DNA from: Bryoerythrophyllum caledonicum
Taxonomy: Eukaryota > Streptophyta > Bryopsida > Pottiales > Pottiaceae
DNA: 64,000 nucleotides
Reading direction: 5' to 3'
Assembly (NCBI GenBank): GCA_963971425.1
Contig: OZ020519.1
Span: 21,535,397 to 21,599,396, forward strand
Part shown: in pieces, positions 10,217 through 21,170 of the stretch
How the letters are laid out: every line of letters starts with the position of its first letter
Position numbering within the stretch: the first letter of the stretch is position 1
Notes under the pieces: model-generated
The model's input: only the letters and a program-made list of their open reading frames with translations
What the model was told of the DNA's origin: nothing
Database searches by the model: none
Position numbers and translations under genes: made by a program

Positions 10217-12212
10217 ATGGCTGAAGGAGAACCTTCCCAAGTTCCCGGACTACTCGTGGTACGACGACGCAACCGGCGATTGAGCGGGTAGTCCCGATCA
10301 TACCGACAGACCCGGAGGAGAAGGCCGTCCTCGAACACTACCTCACCAACATGGGCTGCCGGGGCTTCTTGACGTTGCGTGGGGAGCGAAGGAGTCAAAG
10401 CTGGTGGTGGAGTTACTCGGTGCACCGGACAACCAGTACGACGGCACCATACGAGCTCACCCCGAGACATGGGGTATTCCGGAGTGGCAGCGCACCTACT
10501 CTTTTTGTAGCAGAACCGTCAAGACAACGGAGCGGAACGACGTCATCCTCGCGGACGAGTTCACGAAGCAAGCCGACCCCAAGGAAGGCTACACTACTGA
10601 CGACCTCCGGCATCAAGACGCGCAAATTGTGGTAAGATTCTTGAACCCGATCTTTCACCCGGAGAAACCTAAACGGGTGGTGTCTAAATGGGCCACCACC
10701 ATACTAGGTTCGATGAGGGAGAAATTTAGTGTAGATTGGGCCTCACTTATGAGCGAGATGATCAACCAGATGGTGAGAGGGCTCCAGAAGTCGAAGAGGG
10801 CCGACACCCCTCTTCCCTCGTACCTCACTCACCTCTACGCACAACACGATGTGCTTACCTCGGACGAGCAAGATGCATACGAGCTGCTGCTGGAGATCCA
10901 TAACTATGGCGGTCCGGAACCTGGAGACGATAACGAGGTTGGAGAGGACGCGGAGACTTACTTGCCCGAGACAGTTCCCCAAACCCGGAAGCGGAGCAGA
11001 TCTGTACCGCGGGAGTCGACACCAGGACCATCTACATCAATTCAGCCAACGGGTGAGCAACCTCCGCAAGACCCCACGTCCGCTCCACGTGAAGGTCGCA
11101 TTCCTCCGGAGGAACCCCCGCACCTTGTTGGACTCGACGGGCCCGACCTACTGGAGCTCATTCAACATGCAGGTTGGCGTGCGGCGATCGTGTGCCAATC
11201 CGAAGCAGGATTACGAGAGATCTTGGACGGCATCCGGCGGGAGCTAGAGGTGGAGAGGGTCGTGGAGATACCGACAGCGATCCAAGAACTACAGAAGAAC
11301 ACGCTCCGACTCCAAGCTTTGGAGATCCAGCAGGCTGCTATCATCCGGAGTCGAGACAAGTTTGCCGCCACATACGACGAGACGTTTACGGCATTGACAG
11401 CATCCAGGAAGAAGCTGAAGGAAGCTGATGATCAAGCAGACGCTGCCGCACAGGCCTTGACAGAGGTACGCGCAGCATTGGCCTTTCTGGTTGACACTGT
11501 CAACCGGAGTCTTTTCTTCACAGATCAGCTCGAGAAGGAAGGCAAATTGAACCAGATCCAGATCATACGGTTCTTGCACGACCACGGCAAGAAGATGGAG
11601 AAGACATGGAGTCGGATGCAGGAACTGGTGGCCAACCTGCCCACTCAGGGACCGGAGAACCGGAGCACCCAAGCACCAGAGGACATCGCAGTTCGGGTCC
11701 GTATCCGGATGTCTCCAGACGAACCCGGACCTTCAAGCGTACACCCGGAGGCTTCCGGGAAGCAGACGGAGACCCCGACCCCGTCGGAGCCTACTGCACC
11801 CATGACCGGCAGTCCTCCCGGCAATTCGAGCCCCGCTACAGGAAGGCATTGGACGGAGTTACTACCGGAGGTAAGTCAGGGCGAAACCCCATCTCCCATC
11901 CGGCCTGCACCTACTCCTCCCTCATCAGGCCGCGAGAAGTCCACTCCACCACTCGCTAGGCGTTTGGCGACGGATCTTCCTAGTCCCGGAGCCGAATTCC
12001 AAGGCTTTGCCGAAGCTCTGGAGACTATTGTGGTGGATTCCACCTCAGAGCCCCCTCCACCGGCAGCATCACAGCCTCGAACTTCCGGAGCCGGATCACA
12101 AGACCTTCCGGCTGCTTCTACTCCCCAGCGGAGGAGGGCCGGCAAGGCCAAGGCAGAGGCATCTACGAGACGTACCAGTCGTAGATTCAAGAACGTTGGA
12201 TCACCCCCTTAG
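10217..12212 (+). CDS. Gag-like structural protein of the younger gag-only element
   Basis: The main open frame is 10404-12212 (about 600 codons). The N-terminal part starts at ATG 10217 in another frame (MAEGEPSQVPG) and needs two frame changes (near 10275 and near 10365) to reach it. The first half contains TDDLRHQDAQIVVRFLNPIF, then ATTILGSMREKFSVDWASLM and MINQMVRGLQKSKR, a helical pattern like plant retrotransposon gag proteins. Residues roughly 230-430 of the open frame are a long coiled coil (EVERVVEIPTAIQELQKNTL, then LKEADDQADAAAQALTEVRA). The C-terminal 170 residues are Pro/Ser/Thr-rich and end in a basic stretch (RRRAGKAKAEASTRR). There is no zinc knuckle, protease or reverse transcriptase. 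It presumably assembles particles using enzymes supplied in trans (inference). Confidence 0.65.
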
Positions 12213-13551
12213 GTAGGTTAGATTTAGGAGTAGTAGCAGCTTAGGGATCGGAATTAGGTAGCGATTAACGATGGGGCCCAAAGTTGCACCCAGCTACTTA
12301 ATCCGGAAACTAAGTCTTCCAGAAACTTGTAACACTTCCGGAATTTTGCGTACTTTTCGGATGTCCGGAATCCGGACCCGGGAAAATAGGATCTAAGATT
12401 CACTTTTCCGGATTTTTTGGGATAAGATCCTTAACTTTAGGGATAAGATCCCCCGGATTTCTTGTAGATAAGATAAGCCTTAAAATAGGAATAGTTCTAA
12501 GTACTTAGTAGATGGGTTTTGAAAACTCATCGCCTTGTTTCTTTTTTCCTTCACGTTGAATATATTTTCAGAGCTTTCACTGGATTTGCTACCTAGTACT
12601 TGTGAAGAGAGTTATTTTGCGTGTGAGGTTCAAGGTCCGTTACTGTAGTACGTATTTGTACAAGTTTCTTCGGAGAGAAGGTTGTTTTTTTAGCTAAGGA
12701 GTGAACCGGTCTGGATCTTCAGCAGGGGAGTCTCCGGAATAACTGGAGGAGGTTGTAGAGGTGTTCCTGGCCACCTTTAGAAGCCTGGAAGAACCAGGAG
12801 GGGAAGAGATCTATTGCAGAGGTGTTCCTGATAGTCTCTAGGGCACGGACTAGTCTGTGTGAACCCGTATTCCAGTCCAACACCGGAGTTTACCCCCACG
12901 ATAGGAAAAACCTGCTATGTGAGTCTAGAAGGAGTCCTCTCTAGTGAAACTACATCACTATCTTCGGTGGGCTACAAAAGTGCTACCGGAACGTCGTTGT
13001 AGTCGGGACGTACCTCTGCGTGACTGCATCCGGAAGGCCTTCCGGATGTTGTGAGAGTTATGTCTAGGAGCAACACCATACCACGGGTTAGTAGATTAGG
13101 AAGAGAGTGATTGTCCGGTCACTATAAATTCCGGGGCAGTGGGTGTCTAGCCACTTAAAGTCACAAGGCAATGGGGAATCCGGCCACTTACACAAAATAG
13201 GATTAGTGGCCTTCCGGTCACTCGTTTAAACCTTCTGGAAGTCGCTCTGAGGAGGAACATAAGAAAATTAAACTACCCTCCGGGGTCCGGGAAACTATTT
13301 CCGGGAACGGCTGTATATATCTTCCGGAAACTAGTTCCAAAAAGTTTTGCTTGGGTTTCGGAATCCGGAAGGGTCCGGAACTATTACTGAATAGATTAAC
13401 TGACCTAAGTAATGAATAGACTAGTGGCTTTGGGATAATTTGAAAGGATAAATAGATCTCTGTGGGAACGAAACCGGAGTGGTTTACTTTGGAAGCACTT
13501 AGTGACGATTGAGTGCATTCCGGAGGAATATTAACTCTGCAAACTACGACA
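12213..13551 (+). other. 3' non-coding region of the younger gag-only element
   Basis: No ORF seen. It is homologous over its length to 15205-16518 of the older copy, including a distal block (13461-13551) with TGTGGGAACGAAACCGGAG. Motifs like CACTATAAATTCC (about 13121) and GGCCACTTACACAAAA recur in both copies. The last about 90 bp begin with TGTGGGAAC, echoing the 5' terminus, but the similarity does not extend further. Confidence 0.6.
12268..12296 (+). other. Conserved motif downstream of gag stop
   Basis: ACGATGGGGCCCAAAG followed by TTGCACCCAGCTA lies about 55 bp after the gag stop. Related sequences occur at 15276-15302 after the older gag and at 53626-53652 after the integrase stop of the Ty3 element. 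It may be a shared cis element of these retroelements. Confidence 0.55.
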
Positions 13552-13556
13552 GATGG

Positions 13557-15204
13557 CTTCAACCTCCAAGACCTTCGGCACCTAGATGCCGAGCTCGTGC
13601 TAGGGTTATTAAATTCTATCTTCCATCCGAAAAAGCCGAGACGGGTAGTGGCGAAGTGGGCCTGCACTTTCCTCGCAGCACTCCGGGGGAAGATTGTTGT
13701 CAACTGGGGAACGTTGATGACCGAGCTGATCAACCGTCTCGTGGCCAATCTCGAGAAGGTGAAGAAATGGGCGACACCTCTTGCCTCGTATGTGGTGCAC
13801 CTCTATGCTCACCACCAGCAGCTAACTCAGGCGGAAATCCGGAAGTACGACGAAGTCCTTAACTTCCAAAGGTATGGAGGGGACGAGTCGGAGGAAGAAG
13901 AGTCCGTAGCGAAGGAGCCTGTACCGGAAGCAGCAACCACAGGCACTCCGGAAGGCCGGAAGGCTCCAAAGAGACCTCGGGGGAAAGAGCCCGAGGCGGA
14001 GAGTCCAGGCATCCGCAGCTCCTACGCATCATCTGGAGAAGACGAGTCCGGACCCTTAGGAGGGACCAGTCGGAAGAAGAGGAAGGTTGACCAGGACGAC
14101 TGCAGGGGACAGCTTAAACTGATGGATGAGCTCACACGCGATATTGGTTAGAGGGTTGGACTCCTTAAGGAGACCAACTTCATCATCACCACCAGCGTGG
14201 AGTAGATCTTCTGGAGTCTGGACGTCGACCGACTGAAGGACGCCATCAACAGGGTAGAGGAATTCTGGAGTTGGGAGGTGGGCACGAAGGCACTGCACAC
14301 CTAGATCTCTTCCATATACAAGGCCAGTACGGAGATGAAGAGGAAGATAAAGCAGTACCTCGCGGAGGCAGCTCTGGCGGTGACGGCCCGGAAACTAGCT
14401 GAGGCAAAGGCCAATGCGTCCGGAGCGGCTCTGATAGAGGTCCGGGCGGCCCTGGAATTCCCGGTGGATGTGATCAACCGGAGCCGGCTCTTCACCGAAC
14501 TCGTGGAGAAGAAGGAGAAGGTCACCAAGGCCAACATCATCCGGTGTCTCCAAGATCAAGCGGAGAAGATGGGACGGACGTGGGAGCACATGAAGCTGCT
14601 AGTCGATAACATCACCGAGGAACTTTCGGAAGATCCAACAACACCTGGACCGGAAGGCACCACGACACTTACCCGAACTACGGCCCCTCCGGAACCACCG
14701 ACCAAGACCACTCCAGCTTCAGGCACCTCAGCGAATCCGGAGTCTCTCGACACTTCGTTACCTTGGACACCAACGTAGGGTATCGTACTTCCCAATCCGA
14801 ATACGAGTGAGATCCTGAAGAAGCTTCCGGATCTTTTGTTGCCACCTAATATGCACTTGCGAGATCCTCCGGCAGAAGACGAGTTTCCAGTACCACCCAA
14901 GTTGGTGTCCCGGAGGTTGGCGCGCGGACCAAGGAGTCCGTCCGGAAGCTACAGAGATTTGGTCCAAGAGACTAGGTCAGCTTCCGCGACGGAACTGCCA
15001 GCACGGCCGGTTCTAGAAGGATCACCGGAACAACCCCCTCCACCGCCTGACGCCAGGACTCCGGTGGCTGGTGTTACTCCAGCGACCGAACCATCGACCC
15101 GAAAGACCAACATTTTTCGTGCAACATCGAAGAAGGCAAAGGGCAAGCAGCGCGCGCCGGTGGAGATCTCCCTCTCTCGTAGGAGTGGGAGAAATCGGGG
15201 CTGA
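13557..15204 (+). pseudogene. Gag-like C-terminal two-thirds, older copy
   Basis: Resumes the interrupted gag with FNLQDLRHLDAELVLGLLN, matching TDDLRHQDAQIVVRFLNPIF of the younger copy. An open stretch to 14151 ends after LMDELTRDIG. The coiled coil follows in a new frame (14335-14778, MKRKIKQYLAEAALAVTARK), and the Pro-rich tail is in a third piece (14836-15204), ending RRSGRNRG. Stops and frameshifts separate the pieces, so this copy is dead. Order and composition are those of the younger gag. Confidence 0.7.
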
Positions 15205-16518
15205 GGTGCTTCGACTTAGGTTAGTTAGGTTTTGTACTTTTGTTTCAGTAGTAGATTCCGGATCAACAGCAACTAACGATGGGACCCAAAGTGCACCTGA
15301 CTGCTGACGGAATCGACTGCCAGTTTTGTAGTTAGAATAGGAATTTCGGAGACGGAGTTGTTCCGTGATTTCTAGATATGAGATCCGATTTCGAACTATT
15401 CCGGATTTCTCGGATCTTTTAGATAAGATCTAGCGGACTTCCCATAGGATAGCTACAAGGAAAGCTAAGTTTAGAAGGAACTTAGTTAGTACTTAGTAGG
15501 GAGGTTTTGGAAAAAACCTTTTCATCTTGTTCTTCTTACCTGGCAATACACGTGATATTTTCGTACCAGACTTGCTATCTTGTGCTTATGGTGTGACGTG
15601 TGGAACTTGGGAGAGACGGATCGATTCTTGTGTGTATGGTTGCGTGCGTGGTTCTTCCGGAGTGGAGTGATACACTTGTTTTGCTAGAGGAAAATCGGTC
15701 AGGATCTGTGTCAGGAGATCGCGTGGGAGAGTTGGAGGGCTATTGCAGAGGTGTTTCTGGTAGTCTCCAGGGTCTGAAAGTAGCCTGGATGGGAAGAGAT
15801 GAGCTGCACAGGTGTTCTTGGTAATCTCTAGTCACGGAAGATTCTGTGTTAAACTGGATTCCGGTCAGTGCCGGAGTTCTCCCCCAAGATAGGAAAAATC
15901 TTGATACAAAGATCTAGACAGAATACCCATAGCGAGCGGTGAGCCTCTGTTCCGGGGAATTGCAACCTTACTTACGGGAATGCCATTGTAGTCCGGACTT
16001 ATCTTTGTGTGACCGCATCCGGAAGGCCTTCCGAGTGTCGTGAGAGTCTAAGTCTAGCAGCAACAATCCATTCATCTTGTTAGCAGAGTAGGAGAGTGGT
16101 GTTCGGTCACTATAAGTTCCGGATAGTGGGTGCCTAGCCACTTAAAGTCACAAGGCAGTGGGAAATCTAGCCACTTACACAAAACAGGATCAGTGGACTC
16201 CGGCCACTCGCTTAAAAACTCCAGGAGCCTCTCTGAGGAGGAACAAAGACAAATCAAACTACCCTCCAAACTTCCGGAAATTACTTTCCGGAAACTCTTG
16301 TACAAAATCCGGACTCCGGAAGGATCCGGATCTACCCTACGTTAGTAAAAATTATAGGTAACTTATGAACGACTTGTTGTAATAAGTTTAGTAATCCTCA
16401 GTATTTGGAAAAGAACATTAGGTCTCTGTAGGAACGAAACCGGAGCGGTTACTTTGGGAAAGCACTTAGTGACGATCGGATGCATTCCGGAGGGATACTG
16501 TCTCTACAAACTGCAACA
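15205..16518 (+). other. 3' non-coding region of the older gag-only element
   Basis: Diverged copy of 12213-13551, including the ACGATGGGACCC motif at 15276 and the terminal block from about 16427. No ORF seen. Confidence 0.6.
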
Positions 16519-17068
16519 ATATGCCATGATGAAGTGCCATGTCATGACAATGTATGACTTGAAATTTCAAATTATTCAAATCTCAATTGATTACATTGAT
16601 TGGGAGGAGTTTGTATGAACCTTTGCGAGATCAGTAACGGCAGGTTCAAACTTGATTTTTGCGGCCTTTGTTCAAAATTTGTAACTGAGCGCCATTAATG
16701 GCTTGTTGATGTCTATATAAATTTGACCTTTTAAATTCAGTCGTCAGTTATGGACATAATTCTCCAGGGATAGTCCGTTAATGCTACAGACCAGTTAGTC
16801 AAGAACGTCTGGCGTATAGAAGTTTTTTGTTCTAGCTCTCTTCATTTTTCCTTCACACCATTTGTGCACATTAAATCTAGTTACTACCGTCGGCAGATGG
16901 GGTTGACATCATCGGCGGATGACGTCGTATCGACGGCTGGCCTCCGATGGTTGGTGAGTAGTATCTGCTAAGCCTTCTCACGCGTTGGCGGCCGCGGTTA
17001 ATACCGTCGGGGAATTCTGCACACACCTAGCACAAGCCACAAACCCATACTTATCTTCTCACTTGTGT

Positions 17069-17085
17069 CGTCGGCGGCCCACCAA
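17069..17085. repeat. Palindromic GC repeat in probable first intron
   Basis: CGTCGGCGGCCCACCAA, a decayed copy. It lies between a possible donor (about 17064) and a good acceptor, TTTTTTGTCATAG at about 17111-17123, after which the long frame begins. Confidence 0.65.
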
Positions 17086-17123
17086 TGGGCACCACTGTCA
17101 TGATTCTTATTTTTTTGTCATAG

Positions 17124-18910
17124 ACCTTGAGCCGATCCAATTGTTCCAACGGAACAGGAGATTTGGCAGATGGAGGTGTCGCAAAGGAGTCATCGTCGCC
17201 CTCACCCTAGAAGGGTTGTATTATGTTGGTCGCGTTGTTCTTGAGCGCATTATCAGAAGAGTTCCTTTGATTGTGAAGGTCAAAGTGCTCGAAGTTTCGG
17301 ATGAGATACAGATGAACATCCCTTTCCCTCAAACCGGACTCACAAGGTTGAGTCAATGCATGGGTATGTCAATTGCATGGGAGGACGCATACCTGATACC
17401 CTATGCTGATCTCGATGAACTACTGGACGCGACCACTGATGTCATGAATACTTCTTTTGAGGATGTCAAACCCGTCCAGGAATTCCTCAACCTAAGGGTG
17501 GATATGGTGGTTGCGCTACTTATTATCACTAAGGGCAAGAGACATTGTGCAGGCATGGGCGTCATCTCGGAGTGCTCATCCGAGGGTACTTAGGAAGGAT
17601 TCCTTATCCCGCATAGTTTCTTTCTAATTGTTAGAGTCACGTCTGTCCATCCACTATATTGTGACCACGTTGCATATTGCGAATCTCCAGAGATCGATAA
17701 ACTTAGTGATGTTGTTGGTCGTCTGATTCTCTAGAGTGGGTACCAAGCGTGTCCTTTAGTTCTTAATCCTGTTATCACAGACCCTGTCAAAATGGACGAC
17801 TCTGAAGATTTTGTCGAACTTGATAGATCTGACCGACGATATGACGATGATCTCGGTATTAGTGATGAACGTAGAAATCGATACGATCGTCGGCGGGCCA
17901 CCGACGGAACCACGCATATAGATAATTCGAGCAATTTCAACTCTGACAAGGAAATGAAAGGAGCGGATGAAGAAATTCGACGCCGGCTAACAGCTCGTGG
18001 TGACCGTTCCGATCTTCCAAACCCACTGTCGCTTCCTGACCGACACCTATGGAGGAACAAGCACTGTCAACTGTTGAACGATGATTTCTTTGTGTTTTGA
18101 AGGGCAATGATTCTTATTTGTCTGCCTCACGAGGCCTGCGACGAGTTGGTACTTGGTGATACAGACGTCGGTGTCATCTTCGTCTCCGAAGACTGCAATT
18201 ATCAAATGACCACAATGCGTTGGCGTCTCACCCACACCCGCCTTGAAGGAGGTCCCCTTCTGTCCGAGTGCATAGAGTTTTGCTCGAGCAACTCACCAAT
18301 GGCTAATGAGCATGACAGACTAGAAGGAGTTCCTAAGGATCTTTACAGAGGTGTCTACCGTAAACTCCGACCAAAAGACGACCTTCAACCTGGAAAGAGT
18401 CGCCGCCTTTGTCAGCCGGACCTGTGTCGTTCTGTTAGTTCAAAGCCTTGTTTTCCTCAGAGGTGTTGTCAAACGTTTCTCTGGGAGGATACAGTTAGAA
18501 TTCGTCACAAGTTTTACGCGTCTGGCTTCAAAGATCGCAGGGAGGTGGCTTACGCAGTTCAGGGTCAACTGCGTTCTGTGCCTGGGCAACGCAAGCCGTA
18601 TATTACCCTTGCCGGCGTTGATGTCTACGAAGTTGCTTGGTACCGCATTCACGGAATTTCTAAATCCGGCTACCACAGTTACAAGAAGGATGCAAGAACT
18701 GATCGTGTGAATGGTTGCCATGGAAATCGGGGAATAAAACGGCCGAGGCCTCACACAATTCAGGCCCGTGGCACGATTTCCACTTTGATAGATGACAATG
18801 CTGACTAGATGCCAAATGAGTTCCGAGTCATTGGAAAGAAGAGGGTCGGTGCACTGAAGGTTCTTCCCATTGCAATGAACTGGAACCATATGCGCGACAT
18901 GGCTAACTTG
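17124..18910 (+). CDS. DUF7869-type gene, N-terminal exon
   Basis: A single frame runs from the acceptor at 17123 to the donor at 18911, broken only by TAG 17591, TAG 17735, TGA 18098 and TAG 18806. Contents in order: a globular start (YYVGRVVLERIIRRVPLIVK), an acidic-basic spacer (MDDSEDFVELDRSDRRYDDD, about 17792 on), then TFLWEDTVRIRHKFYASGFK and AWYRIHGISKSGYHSYKKD, and finally GIKRPRPHTIQARG. The last motifs are the usual N-terminal companions of DUF7869. The stops could all be former Trp (TGG) or Gln codons. Confidence 0.65.
17888..17905. repeat. Palindromic GC repeat in coding frame
   Basis: CGTCGGCGGGCCACCGACG-type copy with one mismatch, read in frame as RRRATDG in the acidic spacer of the DUF7869-type gene. 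Confidence 0.7.
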
Positions 18911-19049
18911 GTAAGAACTCCCCATGCAATGATCATTGTGTTTTCTTGTTCGATGCCCCTCTTGTTTATTGAATTTCATTTTCCATCGGCGGGCCGTCGA
19001 TGAACTTTCGTCGTCTTGATTACCTCAATGATTGCTTTACATTTATTAG
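18911..19049 (+). other. Intron 139 nt with palindrome
   Basis: Donor GTAAGAACT at 18911 and acceptor TTATTAG ending 19049. Removal joins MANL to VNTRYNGMHVS in frame. It contains CATCGGCGGGCCGTCGATG at 18984-19002, a near-perfect palindrome. Confidence 0.8.
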
Positions 19050-20166
19050 GTGAACACCCGGTACAATGGAATGCATGTTTCTCAGTCAACTGTCAGTCAG
19101 ATGAAGAATAAGTACTTCCAAAATGTTGAGGTCAAGGCCGTCGGTAGTAATTTCTCCAGGTGCACCAAATGCGACTTCCTTGTTGAGTTCATTGCCAAGT
19201 ACCCCCGGGGATTCAACGAATTTCAGAGCCTCACCGAGGAACGGAACCGGCATCTCAACTATCAAAGCGTCTGCCGAAAGGTGTATGCTGGTTGGACTGC
19301 ACCGTCCATTATAAGCCCAACGGAATTCCTGTGCATCATTCACGACAAAATGGATACGTCAAAGACTGCTATTCCAAGAATGCAACGGATTACGAAGGCA
19401 ACGGCCGGTCCGGGTCAAATTCCAATATTCTGCACAAGGATGCTTACTCACGGACATGGTGATGGAGCCTATGCCCATTACTCTACTTTGCTATGGCGCT
19501 GCGACTCAAACTTCACTATATTGTCTCTTTGTCGGGTGTTGAGGGCTTTGGAACGCCCTCCCGTAGCTGATTCCAAGGAGCTCTTTATTGTTCCTCCACA
19601 GAATTCTTTCTTTGAAGCCCTTGTTCATGGGAAGTCCAAATGTAGTTCCTCCATCCCTGAATCCAAGGGAGATCCACCGCCTCACGTTGTTCCTCGTCGA
19701 CCTCAAATTCCACTGCCAAGGAACCTCTATCTCCAACTTGACAACTCCGTCAAGGATAATAAGAACAGATTCGTGATGGCATTCTGCTCTCTCCTTACAG
19801 CCCGACAAATTTTTAAAGAAGTCACCGTGGGCTTCTTGATTGTCGGGCACACTCACGAAGATATTGATGCTCATTTCAGTTACTTATCCAAACACATCAA
19901 GAGAAAAAACACTTACTCTTTGGCTGACCTTATGAAATCCGTCATGGACTCTCAAAAGACTGTGGCTTTCATTCCGGAGTTTGTGCAAGAGGTGGCTGAT
20001 TTTAAGTCTTTTATCAGTGACTTTCATCATGACAGCCCAAACACAATTGTTGGACTGGCGGAACTTCACCTCTTCAAGTTTTACGTCGAAGAAGAAGGCG
20101 ACGACGTTGGCTCGCCGATTATGAGATACAAGAAATCCGCCACGGACTCCTCTTGGCTCCCTCCAG
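19050..20166 (+). CDS. DUF7869-type gene, core exon
   Basis: An uninterrupted exon of about 372 codons. It starts VNTRYNGMHVSQSTVSQMK and includes a Cys pair (FSRCTKCDFL), HDKMDTSKTAIPR, the LQLDNSVKDNKNRF block and GHTHEDIDAHFSYLSKHIK. The exon ends ATDSSWLPPG at a CAG/GTATGC donor. This is the conserved core of the family and is the best preserved part of the gene here. The charged residues D, N, H and E around LDNSxKDNKN and GHTHEDID are the candidates for a catalytic site. Confidence 0.8.
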
Positions 20167-20280
20167 GTATGCCCTTCATTTATTGTCACTCAGCTTCTCT
20201 TTCCGTCGGCGGACCGCCGATGAAATCACCATCCTTTTTCGGTTTCACTCATACATCGTATCATTTTAATTCTTTTCCAG
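20167..20280 (+). other. Intron 114 nt with palindrome
   Basis: GTATGCCC donor and TTCTTTTCCAG acceptor. The length is a multiple of three and the frame stays open through it, but the splice signals are good. It contains CGTCGGCGGACCGCCGATG at 20204-20222. Confidence 0.75.
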
Positions 20281-21170
20281 GTAAGCCCGTTAAGATGTGG
20301 GAGGCCGATGCCGAAGGAAACCCACGTCTACCTGTCGGTGGACCCAAGCCTGTCCGGTTCAAACCCCTCTAGGGTGATTGCACCATAAATTGTAGACAAA
20401 GGAATCAGGACAAGGAAGTTGCTTGGGTTTCCGCGGTCACTGAGAAGAAGACGTTCATCCAGGACAAAATTGCAAAATATATTGATTTATGGAAGTCAGG
20501 TATGTCCCGCAATCAGAGATATGCACTTGACATGGCGCCCTATGTTGACTACTGGACGCGTATTCATAGGGAGATTTATGGTCGCCTTCCTCCTAACCAG
20601 GAAGCTCTTCTTGAGGGATTTTGGCCTTCTAGTGACTGGACAATTGATCATTTCCACAATCATGTTGCGCCAAGGGTGTTCAAATGTGCTCCGGATACTT
20701 TTCCGGAGGACGAAGCTGATCCATACCCCTATTGCGGCCCTGGGAGGAGCCGTCCAAAACAGATCTTCAATCCCATGCATGACGCCCTGCTTGGTGATTT
20801 TGTGCTTGTTCGTCCTTTGGATAAGCACTATCTTCTAGTCTAGATGGATTGAGTCTTGGCAAAGGTCGATACAAACCCAGGGAAGACTTATGGTAACTTC
20901 CAAGTTGAATGGTGGACACCGGCGAGATCGAAGAAGGATAAAAGAAGTACGATCGCTAGAGAATGTTGGACCAGGCCCTGGATAAAGGAAAATGGGATTC
21001 CTCAAATTACAAATTGCAAATCCGTACTCTACTCGCATCGCTCTCCTTCTCACAAGAAGAAAGGACCTCCAATTCATCATCAAATCCCTGAAGAATCAGC
21101 CACAGCCGCAATTGCTTGTTTGGAGGCTGGCGGTGTCTACATGAACCCTGATGAAGACATTGAGGACTGA
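20281..21170 (+). CDS. DUF7869-type gene, C-terminal exon
   Basis: Continues in frame with GKPVKMWEADAEGNPRLPVG, a TAG at 20370, then DKEVAWVSAVTEKKTFIQ, SRNQRYALDMAPYVDYWTRI and a block ending DFVLVRPLDKHYLLV. Two further stops (TAG 20841, TGA 20850) precede KVDTNPGKTYGNFQVEWWTP, after which the frame runs to the natural end at 21170 (NPDEDIED). Trp at all three stops would fit the local sequence. The C-terminal Trp-Trp motif block is typical of the family. Confidence 0.65.

Larger units (their letters stand above)
9703..13551 (+). mobile_element. Younger gag-only retroelement with 5 bp target duplication
   Basis: Starts TGTGGGAATCCG at 9703, ends ...CTACGACA at 13551, and is flanked by GATGG on both sides (9698-9702 and 13552-13556). 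Order: a roughly 500 bp leader, a gag-like ORF (10217-12212) and about 1.3 kb of non-coding 3' DNA. TG/CA termini and a 5 bp duplication point to integrase-mediated insertion, as for LTR retrotransposons. By eye, however, I cannot find the first several hundred bases repeated at the 3' end, so no classical LTR pair is apparent. The body is saturated with CCGGAA words. It inserted into a relative at 8771-16518. Confidence 0.8.
8771..16518 (+). mobile_element. Older gag-only retroelement, interrupted by a younger copy
   Basis: This copy begins TGTGGGACTCCGTTCCCACA at 8771 and ends ...GCAACA at 16518. Its gag frame breaks at 9697 and resumes at 13557, exactly where the younger copy (9703-13551) with its GATGG duplication sits. 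Removing the insert restores the frame (ADPKDG then FNLQDLRHLDAE). Without the insert it is about 3.9 kb, nearly the length of the younger copy. The flanking pentamers GTACG (8766-8770) and ATATG (16519-16523) match at three of five positions, which would fit an aged 5 bp target duplication. No pol genes are present, so it is non-autonomous. Confidence 0.75.
16985..21170 (+). pseudogene. DUF7869-type gene, element X protein 2
   Basis: A plus-strand gene readable almost from end to end in one frame per exon. The diagnostic region is LYLQLDNSVKDNKNRFVMAF, then TVGFLIVGHTHEDIDAHFSY and KRKNTYSLADLMKSVMDSQK (about 19720-19980), which I recognise as the DUF7869 family found in many copies in plant, algal and animal genomes. 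Asp-Asn, the HTHEDID motif and the surrounding pattern look like an RNase H-fold transposase core, but that is inference. Upstream parts carry WYRIHGISKSGYHSYKKD and KGLKRPR-like motifs typical of the family. Introns at 18911-19049 and 20167-20280 each contain a GC palindrome. Stops at 17591, 17735, 18098, 18806, 20370, 20841 and 20850 kill this copy. It is divergent from the ParB-like gene. Confidence 0.75.

Noticed and set aside
9703..13551. Ordinary LTR retrotransposon with two LTRs
   Set aside because: The leader is not found again at the 3' end on visual comparison, and only the TG/CA ends and 5 bp duplication fit.
19884..20189. Antisense ORFs inside the DUF7869 core exon
   Set aside because: They are shadows of the conserved plus-strand frame.
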